Shown here: positions 34,231 to 41,828 of the stretch, one piece after another
Numbering within the stretch: the first letter of the stretch is position 1
Layout: the number at the start of each line of letters is the position of its first letter
Assembly (NCBI RefSeq): GCF_011634775.1
Contig: NZ_JAALXT010000005.1
Coordinates: 496,001-560,000, forward strand
Reading direction: 5' to 3'
Origin: Thalassoroseus pseudoceratinae
GTDB taxonomy: Bacteria; Planctomycetota; Planctomycetia; Planctomycetales; Planctomycetaceae
DNA: 64,000 nt
Made by a program: the position numbers and the translations under genes
The notes under the pieces: model-generated
Told to the model about the DNA's origin: nothing
The model's database searches: none
What the model saw: the letters and a program-made list of their open reading frames with translations, nothing else

Positions 34231-35598
34231 ATGGCGGACACGGACGATAATACACAGACGGAATTACCGGCCGACGGGCACGTGCACGGGCGGTTGTCGG
34301 CGTACGCCGAAGCCCGGGAACTGCCGACCGAACCTGGCGTGTATCTGATGAAGGACTCTCAGGGCCGTGTGATTTACGTTGGCAAAGCCGTCAATCTTCG
34401 TAGTCGCGTGTTGAGTTACTTTTCGTCGCAAGCGGCCGTCGAACGCAGAACGGCGGAGTTGGTCAAGGAAATTGATCACATCGACCATATCCCGACGGAT
34501 AGCGAAGTCGATGCGCTCTTGCTCGAAGCCCGACTGATCAAAGACATTCAGCCGAAGTTCAACACCGACCTCAAAGACGACAAAACATTTCCGTACTTGC
34601 AGATCACCACCAACGAGGATTTTCCCCGCATCGAGTTCACCCGCAAACCGGAAACCAAAGGTGTGAAACTCTACGGCCCGTTCACTAGTGCGGGCCAACT
34701 TCGGGGTACGATTACGGTTTTGCAGAAGATCTTTCGCTTCCGCACCTGCACACTGGATATCGACGAGCAGGACGAGCGTTGGCGGTGGTTCCGACCGTGT
34801 TTGCTCGCCAGCATCAACCAATGTACCGCACCATGCAATTTGCGGATCAGTCAGGAAGACTACAAACGCGACATCGCCCGACTGCGAATGTTCCTCGATG
34901 GCAAGAAAGCCAAGGTCATCAAGGAACTGCAAGCCGAGATGGCGGCGGCCTCCAAGGAACTCAAATTCGAAAAAGCCGCACGCTTACGAGACGACATCAA
35001 AGCGTTGGAAACGATTCACCTGCGTGGCGATCTGGAACAACATGCCCAACCCGAGGCGTTTTATGTCGACCCGAAAAAAGGTCTCAAGGGTTTGCAGAAG
35101 ATCTTCCAACTCCCCGAGATGCCACGCGTGATCGAAGGGATGGATATCGCCCATTTGCAAGGTGGGGAAACCGTCGCGAGCTTGGTGCAATTCATTGATG
35201 GTCTGCCGTTCAAGCATGGTTACAAACGGTTCAAAATCAAAACCGTCGACGGCGTGGACGACTTCGGTTCGATGCGGGAAGTCGTGTCCCGCAGACTCCG
35301 CCGCCTGCAACAAGAACACGGAAAGTTCCCCGATATTCTGCTCATTGACGGTGGCAAAGGGCAGTTGAATGCGGCACTCGGGGCGATGGAAACCATCGGC
35401 GTCACGCCACCACCGCCATTCGTCATCTCGCTCGCCAAACGCGAGGAAGAGGTGTACGTTCCCGGCGAAAGCGAGCCGCGAAAACTCAGTCGGCATTCGT
35501 TCGCATTGCGATTGTTGCAGTACGTTCGGGATGAATCACACCGGTTCGCTCAGCATTATCACCACATCCTGCGTCGGAAAAGCACCTTCGGCGAGTGA
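34231..35598 (+). CDS. uvrC: UvrC-type excinuclease subunit, short form
   Basis: A 455-residue UvrC. It has the GIY-YIG nuclease domain (GVYLMKDSQGRVIYVGKAVN, about residues 36-110) and a UvrB-binding UVR motif (KELKFEKAARLRDDIKALE). The RNase H-like 5'-incision domain carries EGMDIAHLQGGETVASLV, ILLIDGGKGQLNAALG and the ESHRFA histidine. It ends soon after ESHRFAQHYHHILRRKSTFG, whereas the roughly 600-residue E. coli form continues into a helix-hairpin-helix domain, so the HhH DNA-binding tail is missing. Both nuclease centres look complete. With UvrAB it cuts either side of bulky DNA lesions. Start 34231 has TAGGAAG upstream. Confidence 0.88.
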   Translation: MADTDDNTQTELPADGHVHGRLSAYAEARELPTEPGVYLMKDSQGRVIYVGKAVNLRSRVLSYFSSQAAVERRTAELVKEIDHIDHIPTDSEVDALLLEARLIKDIQPKFNTDLKDDKTFPYLQITTNEDFPRIEFTRKPETKGVKLYGPFTSAGQLRGTITVLQKIFRFRTCTLDIDEQDERWRWFRPCLLASINQCTAPCNLRISQEDYKRDIARLRMFLDGKKAKVIKELQAEMAAASKELKFEKAARLRDDIKALETIHLRGDLEQHAQPEAFYVDPKKGLKGLQKIFQLPEMPRVIEGMDIAHLQGGETVASLVQFIDGLPFKHGYKRFKIKTVDGVDDFGSMREVVSRRLRRLQQEHGKFPDILLIDGGKGQLNAALGAMETIGVTPPPPFVISLAKREEEVYVPGESEPRKLSRHSFALRLLQYVRDESHRFAQHYHHILRRKSTFGE

Positions 35599-35609
35599 AC
35601 GATGCCCCC

Positions 35610-35681
35610 GTGTGCCACGCCCCTGTGAGCCGTGTTGACCGACAAACTTGAGAACGCACGGCTGACACAGCCGTGGCACGC
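35610..35681. repeat. Imperfect inverted repeat (REPIN-like) downstream of uvrC
   Basis: The arm at 35610-35636 (GTGTGCCACG...GAGCCGTGTT) and the inverse of 35653-35681 (GCGTGCCACGGCTGTGTCAG, then CCGTGCGTT) match over most of their length. They have a 16-base spacer. It fills the space between the convergent uvrC and aldolase genes and resembles TGCCACGGCTGTG-type repeats widespread in planctomycetes. It may also act as a transcription barrier between the two genes. Confidence 0.65.
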
Positions 35682-35694
35682 ATTGGTGCAGGGT

Positions 35695-36489
35695 TCAAAA
35701 GAATTTGCTGTAGACGTTCTTCGTCGACGCGATGCCAGCGGAGAACATTTTCAGTTCGTTCGTTGGTGAGAGCAGTCGGCACCCCTTGTCGACGAGCATC
35801 TCGCCATGTTCCGGAGACACGCAAACTGCCCCCCAACTCTTGCCATGATTCCGGCACGCCGCCGCAACACGGTCGATCGCTTCGAGGCATTTCTCGTGGA
35901 AGAATTGCCCCGTCACGCCGAGCGCCTGACTGAGATCACTCGGCCCGACGAACAGGGAATCCACGCCTTCGATGGCCGCAATTTCGTCGACTTCATCCAC
36001 CGATGACAGTGTTTCGATCTGAATTGCGATGTAGGAATTCTTGTTGGCTTGCTCGCAGAATTCCGCCGGTGGCGTGGTCGCGTACTTCCCGTCGTATCCG
36101 CCGGTGTTCAACCCGCGACATCCGTGCGGGTAAAATCGGGACCACTGCACAAATTGTCGGGCTTGGTCCGCGGTGAAAATCTGAGCCGCCATCACACCAC
36201 CGGTGCCTGCTTCCAGACACTTCGTCACCAGGGCGTAATCGGTGGGGGCAATGCGGGTGAAAGACTCCAACCCAACACTCCGAACGGCCAAGCAGCCCAC
36301 TTCCAATTCCGGCATCGTGAAACCGACGTGTTCGTGGTCGAACCACACGCCGTGAAAGCCGCCTTGCATGCCGATCATCTGGAGCAAGTTGTGGTGCATC
36401 GCCCGTCCGACACCGGCAATGATCGTTAGTTCGTCCCGCTGGAGCCGCTCGCGAATTTGTTGCATGAGACCCGAATTCCCACATTCCAT
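35695..36489 (-). CDS. HpcH/HpaI aldolase/citrate lyase family protein
   Basis: A 264-residue TIM-barrel class-II aldolase of the HpcH/HpaI type, with GVWFDHEHVGFTMPELEVG, ESFTRIAPTDYALVTKCLEA, AIQIETLSSVDEVDEIAA (the metal-binding Glu) and SLFVGPSDLSQALGVTGQFF (the metal-binding Asp). Such enzymes cleave or form 2-keto-3-deoxy or 4-hydroxy-2-oxo acids to give pyruvate plus an aldehyde, needing Mg or Mn. The preferred substrate is not visible. ATG 36489 is used; an in-frame ATG at 36465 is also possible. It stands alone, convergent with uvrC and divergent from the LRR lipoprotein gene. Confidence 0.88.
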   Translation of the reverse strand: MECGNSGLMQQIRERLQRDELTIIAGVGRAMHHNLLQMIGMQGGFHGVWFDHEHVGFTMPELEVGCLAVRSVGLESFTRIAPTDYALVTKCLEAGTGGVMAAQIFTADQARQFVQWSRFYPHGCRGLNTGGYDGKYATTPPAEFCEQANKNSYIAIQIETLSSVDEVDEIAAIEGVDSLFVGPSDLSQALGVTGQFFHEKCLEAIDRVAAACRNHGKSWGAVCVSPEHGEMLVDKGCRLLSPTNELKMFSAGIASTKNVYSKFF

Positions 36490-36617
36490 GACTAATCAAC
36501 GAAGTTTGAATTGGAAGCCAGTGTGCACGGACCGCGTGACGAATTCCAGTCTGTCTGGTACGGTGAGCGGAGATGTTTGTGCGAATCGCAATTGATGGAT
36601 TTTCGGAGGGTCAGCTT

Positions 36618-37532
36618 GTGAATCTGCCGCAGCGGCTTATTTGTCTCGGGATATTGGTGGTTGGTTCGGGATGCGGTGGCGGCGAATCACCAGCCGAACC
36701 GGAAGCGGCTACACCAGTCGCACCGGCCGAACGCCCGTCTACGTCGAAGTCGGAGAAGCCGGATGGTTCCTCACAGACGCGTTCGGTGGAGGAATTACGA
36801 GTTGAACTAGGAGCCAACGAGAAAGCCGAATTTGTCGAACGGGGCGGGCAGATTGTCGCGGTGAATTTGTACGATTCCGGCGTGACGGATTTGGCCCCAT
36901 TGAAAGGGTTGCCGCTGCGAGAACTCGACCTGCGTGGATTGCAGGTTTCCGACCTGTCGCCGCTCGCTGGGATGCCGTTGGAAGCGTTATTCGCGGAAGA
37001 AACCCAGGTTTCGGATTTATCACCGCTCAAAGGACTACCGCTGACAAAGCTTTACCTCAGTGCAACACCCGTCAAAGATTTGTCGGCACTGGAGGGGATG
37101 TCATTGCGAGAACTGAATCTCGTGGGCACATCGCTTGAAAGTTTAAGCAGCCTGCCGGACACCAGTATCGGAACCTTGTGGTTGGTCGACACCAAGGTGA
37201 AAGACCTCTCACCGCTCGCGAACCGCTCGATCACCAGTTTGGACATTCAAGGCACGCTCGTCGAAGATTTATCTCCGTTAGCAACGATGTCATCGCTGCA
37301 ACGATTGAACATCATCGACACGCCAATCACCGATCTTTCTCCGCTTTCACGGTTGGCTCTTCAGCGGATTCTGCTTACGCCAGAGACCATCAAAACCGGT
37401 TGGGGCGTCCTGCGAGACATGTCGTCATTGCAGGTGATCGACACGCTACCGCTGCACGTGATTCAAGCGGAAAACCGCCGCCCATTGACGGCGGCACAGT
37501 TTTGGGAGAGTCACCCGAAATTATTACCATGA
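36618..37532 (+). CDS. Leucine-rich-repeat lipoprotein
   Basis: A 304-residue protein starting at GTG 36618, where GGAGGG lies seven bases upstream and a lipoprotein-type signal follows (LICLGILVVGSGC, lipid-modified Cys19). An in-frame upstream ATG at 36573 would add 15 residues before the signal and lacks a good site. After a Pro/Ser/Thr-rich spacer come seven or eight leucine-rich repeats of 21 to 22 residues, such as DLSPLAGMPLEALFAEETQV and DLSPLKGLPLTKLYLSATPV. These form a curved beta-sheet used for binding. It is predicted to be an envelope-anchored binding protein. The ligand is unknown. It is alone in its transcript. Confidence 0.85.
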   Translation: MNLPQRLICLGILVVGSGCGGGESPAEPEAATPVAPAERPSTSKSEKPDGSSQTRSVEELRVELGANEKAEFVERGGQIVAVNLYDSGVTDLAPLKGLPLRELDLRGLQVSDLSPLAGMPLEALFAEETQVSDLSPLKGLPLTKLYLSATPVKDLSALEGMSLRELNLVGTSLESLSSLPDTSIGTLWLVDTKVKDLSPLANRSITSLDIQGTLVEDLSPLATMSSLQRLNIIDTPITDLSPLSRLALQRILLTPETIKTGWGVLRDMSSLQVIDTLPLHVIQAENRRPLTAAQFWESHPKLLP

Positions 37533-37611
37533 TGGTTCCCGTGCGGAAAGTTGGCGTCCATGCCCCGTATTGACCGGCATCCTACCGATCACGGATTCCA
37601 CACGGTTCCGA

Positions 37612-37650
37612 TTTGAATGTGATGAAGCCACTGACTTCATCACATTCAAA
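37612..37650. terminator. Hairpin between convergent genes, possible bidirectional terminator
   Basis: TTTGAATGTGATGAAG (37612-37627) and CTTCATCACATTCAAA (37635-37650) form a perfect 16-bp stem with a seven-base loop. It lies between the convergent LRR lipoprotein and C26-type genes. The stem base is AAA/TTT but there is no long U-tract, so a structural barrier to both transcripts is inferred rather than a classical terminator. Confidence 0.6.
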
Positions 37651-37711
37651 ACCGAATTATTCCAGCATGTCTTGCGAGAGTCGCAAAATTTCGGTTGGTT
37701 CGAGTTCTTTC

Positions 37712-38476
37712 TCAAGCCGCCCGACGTTGTGGCATTTGCAACAAAGCCGGTTCTGGTTCTTCGCAAGCTTCGAGGAAGTTCTCGAAGACCTGCATGTCGA
37801 GGGCCGAAGCGGTTGTGTTTTCCGGGTGCCATTGGACACCGAGACAGAACCAATCGTCGCTGATTGATTCGTAAGCTTCGATCACTCCGTCCCCGGCAGT
37901 TGCGGAGACTTTGAAACAATGGGCCAACTGATCGACGGCCATATGATGCTGGCTGTTCACACGGATTTCGCCAGGACCATAAATCTTGTCGACCCGCGTG
38001 CCTGGGACGATATCAATGATGTGCCGGAGACAGTTTTCGACGGTATCGCGGTGATGGAACGCCTTCGGAACGTCTTCGGTCACGTGTTGGTACAGAGTTC
38101 CTCCGCAAACAACGTTGAGTTCTTGCATCCCCAGTCCGATGGCGAGCACCGGGATTTTCATTTCGACAGCCAAACGGCACAGACGACGGTCAAAGTCTTC
38201 CCGGCGATTGGGCATCGGTCGGGTTGATGGGTGAGGTTCCAATCCCAGGCGGATTGGATCGAGATCCAATGCACCACCGGTAATGACCAAGCCATCCAGC
38301 ATTTCCAAGTACTGTCGCAGGTCATCATCGCTGGCCAGTGGTGGAATCACCATGGGGAGACCACCAGCCGCCGTCACGGAGTCGTAGTAACCAGAGTTGA
38401 TCCAGGTGAGTGGAATGGAATCCTTACGAGCAGGACGAAAATCAGCGTTGATACCAATCAGTGGTTTCCGGGCCAT
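37712..38476 (-). CDS. Peptidase C26 (gamma-glutamyl-GABA hydrolase-like) protein without nucleophile Cys
   Basis: A 254-residue class-I glutamine-amidotransferase fold of the PuuD/C26 type: KPLIGINADFRPARKDS at the start, LDGLVITGGALDLDP, then NVVCGGTLYQH and GVQWHPENT with the catalytic His217 and Glu219. The nucleophile elbow, normally GICRGMQ, reads AIGLGMQ, so the catalytic cysteine is replaced by Gly114. A cysteine at 124 lies ten residues on and is not at the elbow. The protein is therefore probably not a normal gamma-glutamyl hydrolase; it may bind a ligand or have drifted. Start 38476 is supported by AAAGGA upstream. A terminator and possible short peptide lie just upstream on the same strand. 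Confidence 0.78.
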   Translation of the reverse strand: MARKPLIGINADFRPARKDSIPLTWINSGYYDSVTAAGGLPMVIPPLASDDDLRQYLEMLDGLVITGGALDLDPIRLGLEPHPSTRPMPNRREDFDRRLCRLAVEMKIPVLAIGLGMQELNVVCGGTLYQHVTEDVPKAFHHRDTVENCLRHIIDIVPGTRVDKIYGPGEIRVNSQHHMAVDQLAHCFKVSATAGDGVIEAYESISDDWFCLGVQWHPENTTASALDMQVFENFLEACEEPEPALLQMPQRRAA

Positions 38477-38525
38477 GGTCGAATCCTTTCGGGGGCCGAT
38501 GCACATCCAGTGCATCCGTTTCAGT

Positions 38526-38558
38526 AAAAAAACGACAAGCTAACGGGAAGCTTGCCGT
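38526..38558 (-). terminator. Rho-independent terminator or attenuator upstream of the C26-type gene
   Basis: On the minus strand a 10-bp stem (arms 38549-38558 and 38532-38541, one G-U pair) with a seven-base loop is followed by seven T residues (38526-38532). On the plus strand the same arms would have an A-C mismatch and no T-tract, so the minus strand is the functional one. It ends 50 bases before the start codon of the C26-type gene, which suggests attenuation or the end of a separate small transcript. Confidence 0.8.
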
Positions 38559-38560
38559 CA

Positions 38561-38758
38561 TTACAGCTTCGTATGTTCGGTGCTCAACAAGATCCCAACG
38601 CCGGTGAGTGATTTTGCAACCACTGATCGAAAATCAAGTCCTGCGATTTTCATGGCCCGGCCCTGGTTGAAACGTTCTTCGCATGGTGTTTGCGAAGAGG
38701 TGTGTTTGATTTTGTTGACGCGAGCGATCTTAAAAACTCCGCCCCCCGTTGTCCACAA
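38561..38758 (-). CDS. Candidate short peptide gene or leader before the terminator
   Basis: An open frame of up to 65 codons on the minus strand ends with TAA two bases before the terminator stem. An internal ATG at 38653 would give a 30-residue peptide, MKIAGLDFRSVVAKSLTGVG plus ten residues. Neither start has a strong ribosome-binding site, and I recognise no family. The tight spacing to a strong terminator is the main reason to list it. It could be a leader peptide controlling the C26-type gene or simply part of a small RNA. Confidence 0.3.
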   Translation of the reverse strand: MWTTGGGVFKIARVNKIKHTSSQTPCEERFNQGRAMKIAGLDFRSVVAKSLTGVGILLSTEHTKL

Positions 38759-39027
38759 ATTCGCTCATTTTGAGGATAACCCGAACAATTCCTACCAGAT
38801 GTCGGGGTCCACTAACCAAGCGTCCACACCTCTGAATTTGCACGTTCTTCGACGCGCAATACCGTAACCAATGCTCAAAGCACGCTTTAGGGCAAATACT
38901 CTTCTTGTGATGTCTGTTTTAGAATTCTGGATTGGCTTGCGAAAGAAATTCATTTTTTTGAAACTTTTCAACCATGACCAAATTACCAGTCGGAACATCA
39001 CGCCATACACAAACGAACACACCCCTC

Positions 39028-40458
39028 TTATGCTGCTTCATGGCCATTCAATTTGTCGGCGACTTTTTGGAGGTCGGCTTCAAACGCAGATTGCATATTG
39101 GCTCTTGCGTCGGGGTCGGGAGCACGGAGTAGAGCAGAGGGGTGGTAGGTGGCGATCGTCAGTGGTGACCAATCGGTCTCAACGAATTCACCTCGTTGCC
39201 TTGTGATGCGAAAGTCACGACCAATGATCGCTTGAGCCGCCGTCGCCCCCAAACACATCACCACGTCCGGTTTCACCACATCGATCTCTGCTTCCAGCCA
39301 CGGTTTGCATGCGGCGATTTCACGGGCTCCCGGTTTCTTGTGGAGCCGTCGGCGACCACGCGGTTCCCACTTGAAGTGTTTGACGGTGTTCGTGATGTAG
39401 ACCAAATCGCGATCGATCCCAACGGTTTGCAATACGTCGTTTAAGAGTTGCCCCGCTGGTCCGACGAACGGTTCACCCTGCAAGTCTTCCTGATCGCCGG
39501 GACATTCGCCGACCATCATCACGCGTGCCGATGCCGGTCCTTGGCCGAAAACCGTCTGCGTGGCTTCCTTGTAGAGATCGCAGCCTTCACACGATGCGGC
39601 AGCGTGGGCGAGGGTTTCCAAGGTCTTCGTTTCCGGCAGAAAATTCGTGGCGGACATCGCGAATCCTTCGGTTTGGGAGATCATTGTTTGAACGCGTCGC
39701 GGAGCATCGGCGAGCAGATCGGGAATGATTTTGGTTTCCGGCAGCGTCGGCCAATGCTTCATAGGCATCTCCGCCCGCATCGCTTTCAGTTTAATCCGAG
39801 CGGGGTTGAAGATCGCTCCGTAATAGGTTTTCCACAGGTCTTCCAACTCGTCTGGCGACGGAGCTTCCGATGCCGGCACGCCGTCGCCATATTGCAGTTC
39901 CTTCGCGGTGGGGTCCCAAGTTGCGGATTCGTATGGTGTGAGAATTGTCCAACGCATTTCCGGGAAGCGACGCGAAAAGAACGGAGCCGTCAGCCGCAAC
40001 ACGTAATGATCTGGACGATGCCAAGCGACAAAATATTCTTCACCGTCCCGCTGCACCGAACGAAATCGCACGAAAGCTTTGGTCTTGTGAGCTTCTCGGC
40101 GGACGGCTGCGTCCATCTTTGTCAGTGAGAGCACGTCGTCATCGGAGCTGACGTCAAGCAGATGCCGCTCCCCGTGCGTCATTCGCCAGAGAACACGATA
40201 AAGCAGCTCCCAACGTTGGGGATCTCGATGGGCCGCAACCTTCTTCGCCAACAAAAGAAACTTGGGAGACACCGTAAACGGCTTGGCGATCTGCTCGCGG
40301 GTTGGCAAGTCGTCCGATTCTTCATCCGCGAATAGCAATGTGTTGGTTTTCTGCCAGCGATCGTGCCAACGAATGTCGTCGGGGCGAATACCGGATTGCA
40401 GCAGCTCCCGCGCGATAGCCCGCCACTCTTCAAAGAACTTTGCCGACCGCGTGATCAT
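39028..40458 (-). CDS. UdgX-type uracil-DNA glycosylase-like protein fused to a DUF4130 domain
   Basis: A 476-residue fusion. Residues about 60-240 match the DUF4130 / 'probable DNA metabolism protein' region (RWELLYRVLWRMTHGERHLL, then RFRSVQRDGEEYFVAWHRPD, and LWKTYYGAIFNPARI). Residues about 280-470 are a family-4-like uracil-DNA glycosylase with GECPGDQEDLQGEPFVGPAG, an iron-sulfur set of cysteines (CEGCDLY, C384, C402) and ATYHPSALLR. The RGRRRLHKKPG loop with His373 corresponds to the UdgX loop (KRRIH type) whose His forms a covalent bond to uracil-DNA. It is predicted to bind uracil in DNA covalently. It overlaps the upstream radical SAM gene by four bases, the usual partner. Confidence 0.88.
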   Translation of the reverse strand: MITRSAKFFEEWRAIARELLQSGIRPDDIRWHDRWQKTNTLLFADEESDDLPTREQIAKPFTVSPKFLLLAKKVAAHRDPQRWELLYRVLWRMTHGERHLLDVSSDDDVLSLTKMDAAVRREAHKTKAFVRFRSVQRDGEEYFVAWHRPDHYVLRLTAPFFSRRFPEMRWTILTPYESATWDPTAKELQYGDGVPASEAPSPDELEDLWKTYYGAIFNPARIKLKAMRAEMPMKHWPTLPETKIIPDLLADAPRRVQTMISQTEGFAMSATNFLPETKTLETLAHAAASCEGCDLYKEATQTVFGQGPASARVMMVGECPGDQEDLQGEPFVGPAGQLLNDVLQTVGIDRDLVYITNTVKHFKWEPRGRRRLHKKPGAREIAACKPWLEAEIDVVKPDVVMCLGATAAQAIIGRDFRITRQRGEFVETDWSPLTIATYHPSALLRAPDPDARANMQSAFEADLQKVADKLNGHEAA

Positions 40459-41708
40459 ACTTCCCCCGTCAACGCCGACCCCGCGGCATCGAACAGCGTG
40501 AGTTGCCGATGTTTTGTCTGAACTTTTCGACCGAGATCCAAACGCTCAAGGTCTTTCAGCCCCGGATTGTGCCCATCCGCCAAAACGAACGGCGATGTTT
40601 TCTTCATCACCACACGGAGCTTTTTCAAATCCTCGATGCGGATCCGTTTCCAACGTCGCATCTTCAGAATTCGAGTGACGTTTCGGGTCCCGATACCGGG
40701 TACACGCAGGATCGCTTCACGCGGAGCCGTATTGAGATCGACCGGAAAGAACTCCCGATGTCGCAACGCCCACGCCATTTTCGGATCGTGTTCCAAGCTC
40801 AAATCGGGTTGGGCATCGTCGACAATTTCGTCGACATTGAAGCCGTAAAACCGCATCAGCCAATCCGCTTGATAGAGCCGATGTTCCCGCATCAACGGCG
40901 GAGCCAACCCCGGCAAACGGGCGTCCGCGTGCGGAATCGGACTGAACGCCGAGTAATACACGCGTCTCAATCGATGATCGCCGTACAACTCGCTCGCGGT
41001 TCGCAGAATGCCCGCGTCCGGGGTATCGGTGGCTCCGACGATCATCTGCGTGCTTTGTCCGGCGGGTGCGAATCGCGGAGCTTTGAAACCGGCTTTGCGA
41101 TCGGACTGAATTTCGTCGCGTCGTTGCCGAATGTGACTCATCGCCCCCGTAATCGTGGGTTTCTTCTTCTCCGGCGCGAGTTTCTTGAGGTCCGATTCGG
41201 TCGGCAGTTCAATGTTCACACTCAACCGATCCGCCCATAAACCGGCTTCTTCGATCAACTCGTCTGCCGCTGCGGGAATCGTCTTGAGATGAATATAACC
41301 ACCAAACCCATGCTCCTCCCGTAACGTGCGAGCGACATGGATCAGCTGTTCCATCGTGTAGTCGGAATTCACAATAATTCCCGAGCTCAGGAACAACCCT
41401 TCGATATAATTCCGACGGTAGAAGTCGAGCGTGAGTTGCACAACTTCCTGCGGTGTGAAGCGAGCCCGTGGCGTGTCACTCGTCACGCGATTCACGCAGT
41501 ATTGGCAATCGTAGATGCAATAGTTTGTGAGCAGAATTTTTAGCAGCGAGACACATCTTCCGTCGGGCGTATAACTATGACAAATCCCCATGCCTTCGGT
41601 GCTACCCAGCCGACTATCTTTCCGCGTAGACTTCGCACCGCTGCTAGCGCAAGATGCATCGTACTTGGCGGCGTCCGCCAGGATTTCCAATTTGGCGTTT
41701 CGATCCAT
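40455..41708 (-). CDS. Radical SAM protein, putative DNA modification/repair (TIGR03916 type)
   Basis: A 417-residue radical SAM protein with the cluster motif CIYDCQYC (Cys64, Cys68, Cys71). The flanking blocks GICHSYTPDGRCVSLLKILL, FLSSGIIVNSDYTMEQLI, GGYIHLKTIPAAADELI and STQMIVGATDTPDAGIL are characteristic of the family paired with UdgX/DUF4130 proteins. A helix-hairpin-helix near residues 320-345 (DLNTAPREAILRVPGIGTRN) suggests DNA contact. It is thought to take part in repair or modification of DNA bases; the reaction is unproven. Start ATG 41708 is preferred to an in-frame TTG at 41714. Its stop overlaps the UdgX-type start by four bases, so the two are translationally coupled. Confidence 0.88.
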   Translation of the reverse strand: MDRNAKLEILADAAKYDASCASSGAKSTRKDSRLGSTEGMGICHSYTPDGRCVSLLKILLTNYCIYDCQYCVNRVTSDTPRARFTPQEVVQLTLDFYRRNYIEGLFLSSGIIVNSDYTMEQLIHVARTLREEHGFGGYIHLKTIPAAADELIEEAGLWADRLSVNIELPTESDLKKLAPEKKKPTITGAMSHIRQRRDEIQSDRKAGFKAPRFAPAGQSTQMIVGATDTPDAGILRTASELYGDHRLRRVYYSAFSPIPHADARLPGLAPPLMREHRLYQADWLMRFYGFNVDEIVDDAQPDLSLEHDPKMAWALRHREFFPVDLNTAPREAILRVPGIGTRNVTRILKMRRWKRIRIEDLKKLRVVMKKTSPFVLADGHNPGLKDLERLDLGRKVQTKHRQLTLFDAAGSALTGEV

Positions 41709-41828
41709 GAACAACCCGAATCATGATATTGAATCAAATGTGCATTGTCGTATTGTAGACCGCGCAGTAAACGTGACCATCGCGAATTCCGAAAAGTTTC
41801 GACCAATACCACTCACCCGATAATCTTC

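Larger units (their letters stand above)
38477..39027. other. 551-base intergenic region with a minus-strand terminator
   Basis: This is one of the longest gaps in the window and looks AT-richer than its neighbours on its right side. Its left end holds a minus-strand terminator hairpin (38526-38558) and a short minus-strand reading frame just before it. From about 38760 to 39027 I see no convincing gene, ribosome-binding site or family motif. It must contain the promoter of whatever is transcribed into the terminator. Confidence 0.5.

Noticed and set aside
36890-37350. Direct DNA repeats that could suggest a CRISPR or tandem array
   Set aside because: The repeats are in frame and encode 21- to 22-residue leucine-rich repeats; there are no constant repeats with unique spacers.
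38871-39206. Plus-strand open frame of 111 codons running into the UdgX gene
   Set aside because: No ribosome-binding site or motif, and it overlaps the end of the well-supported UdgX-type gene.
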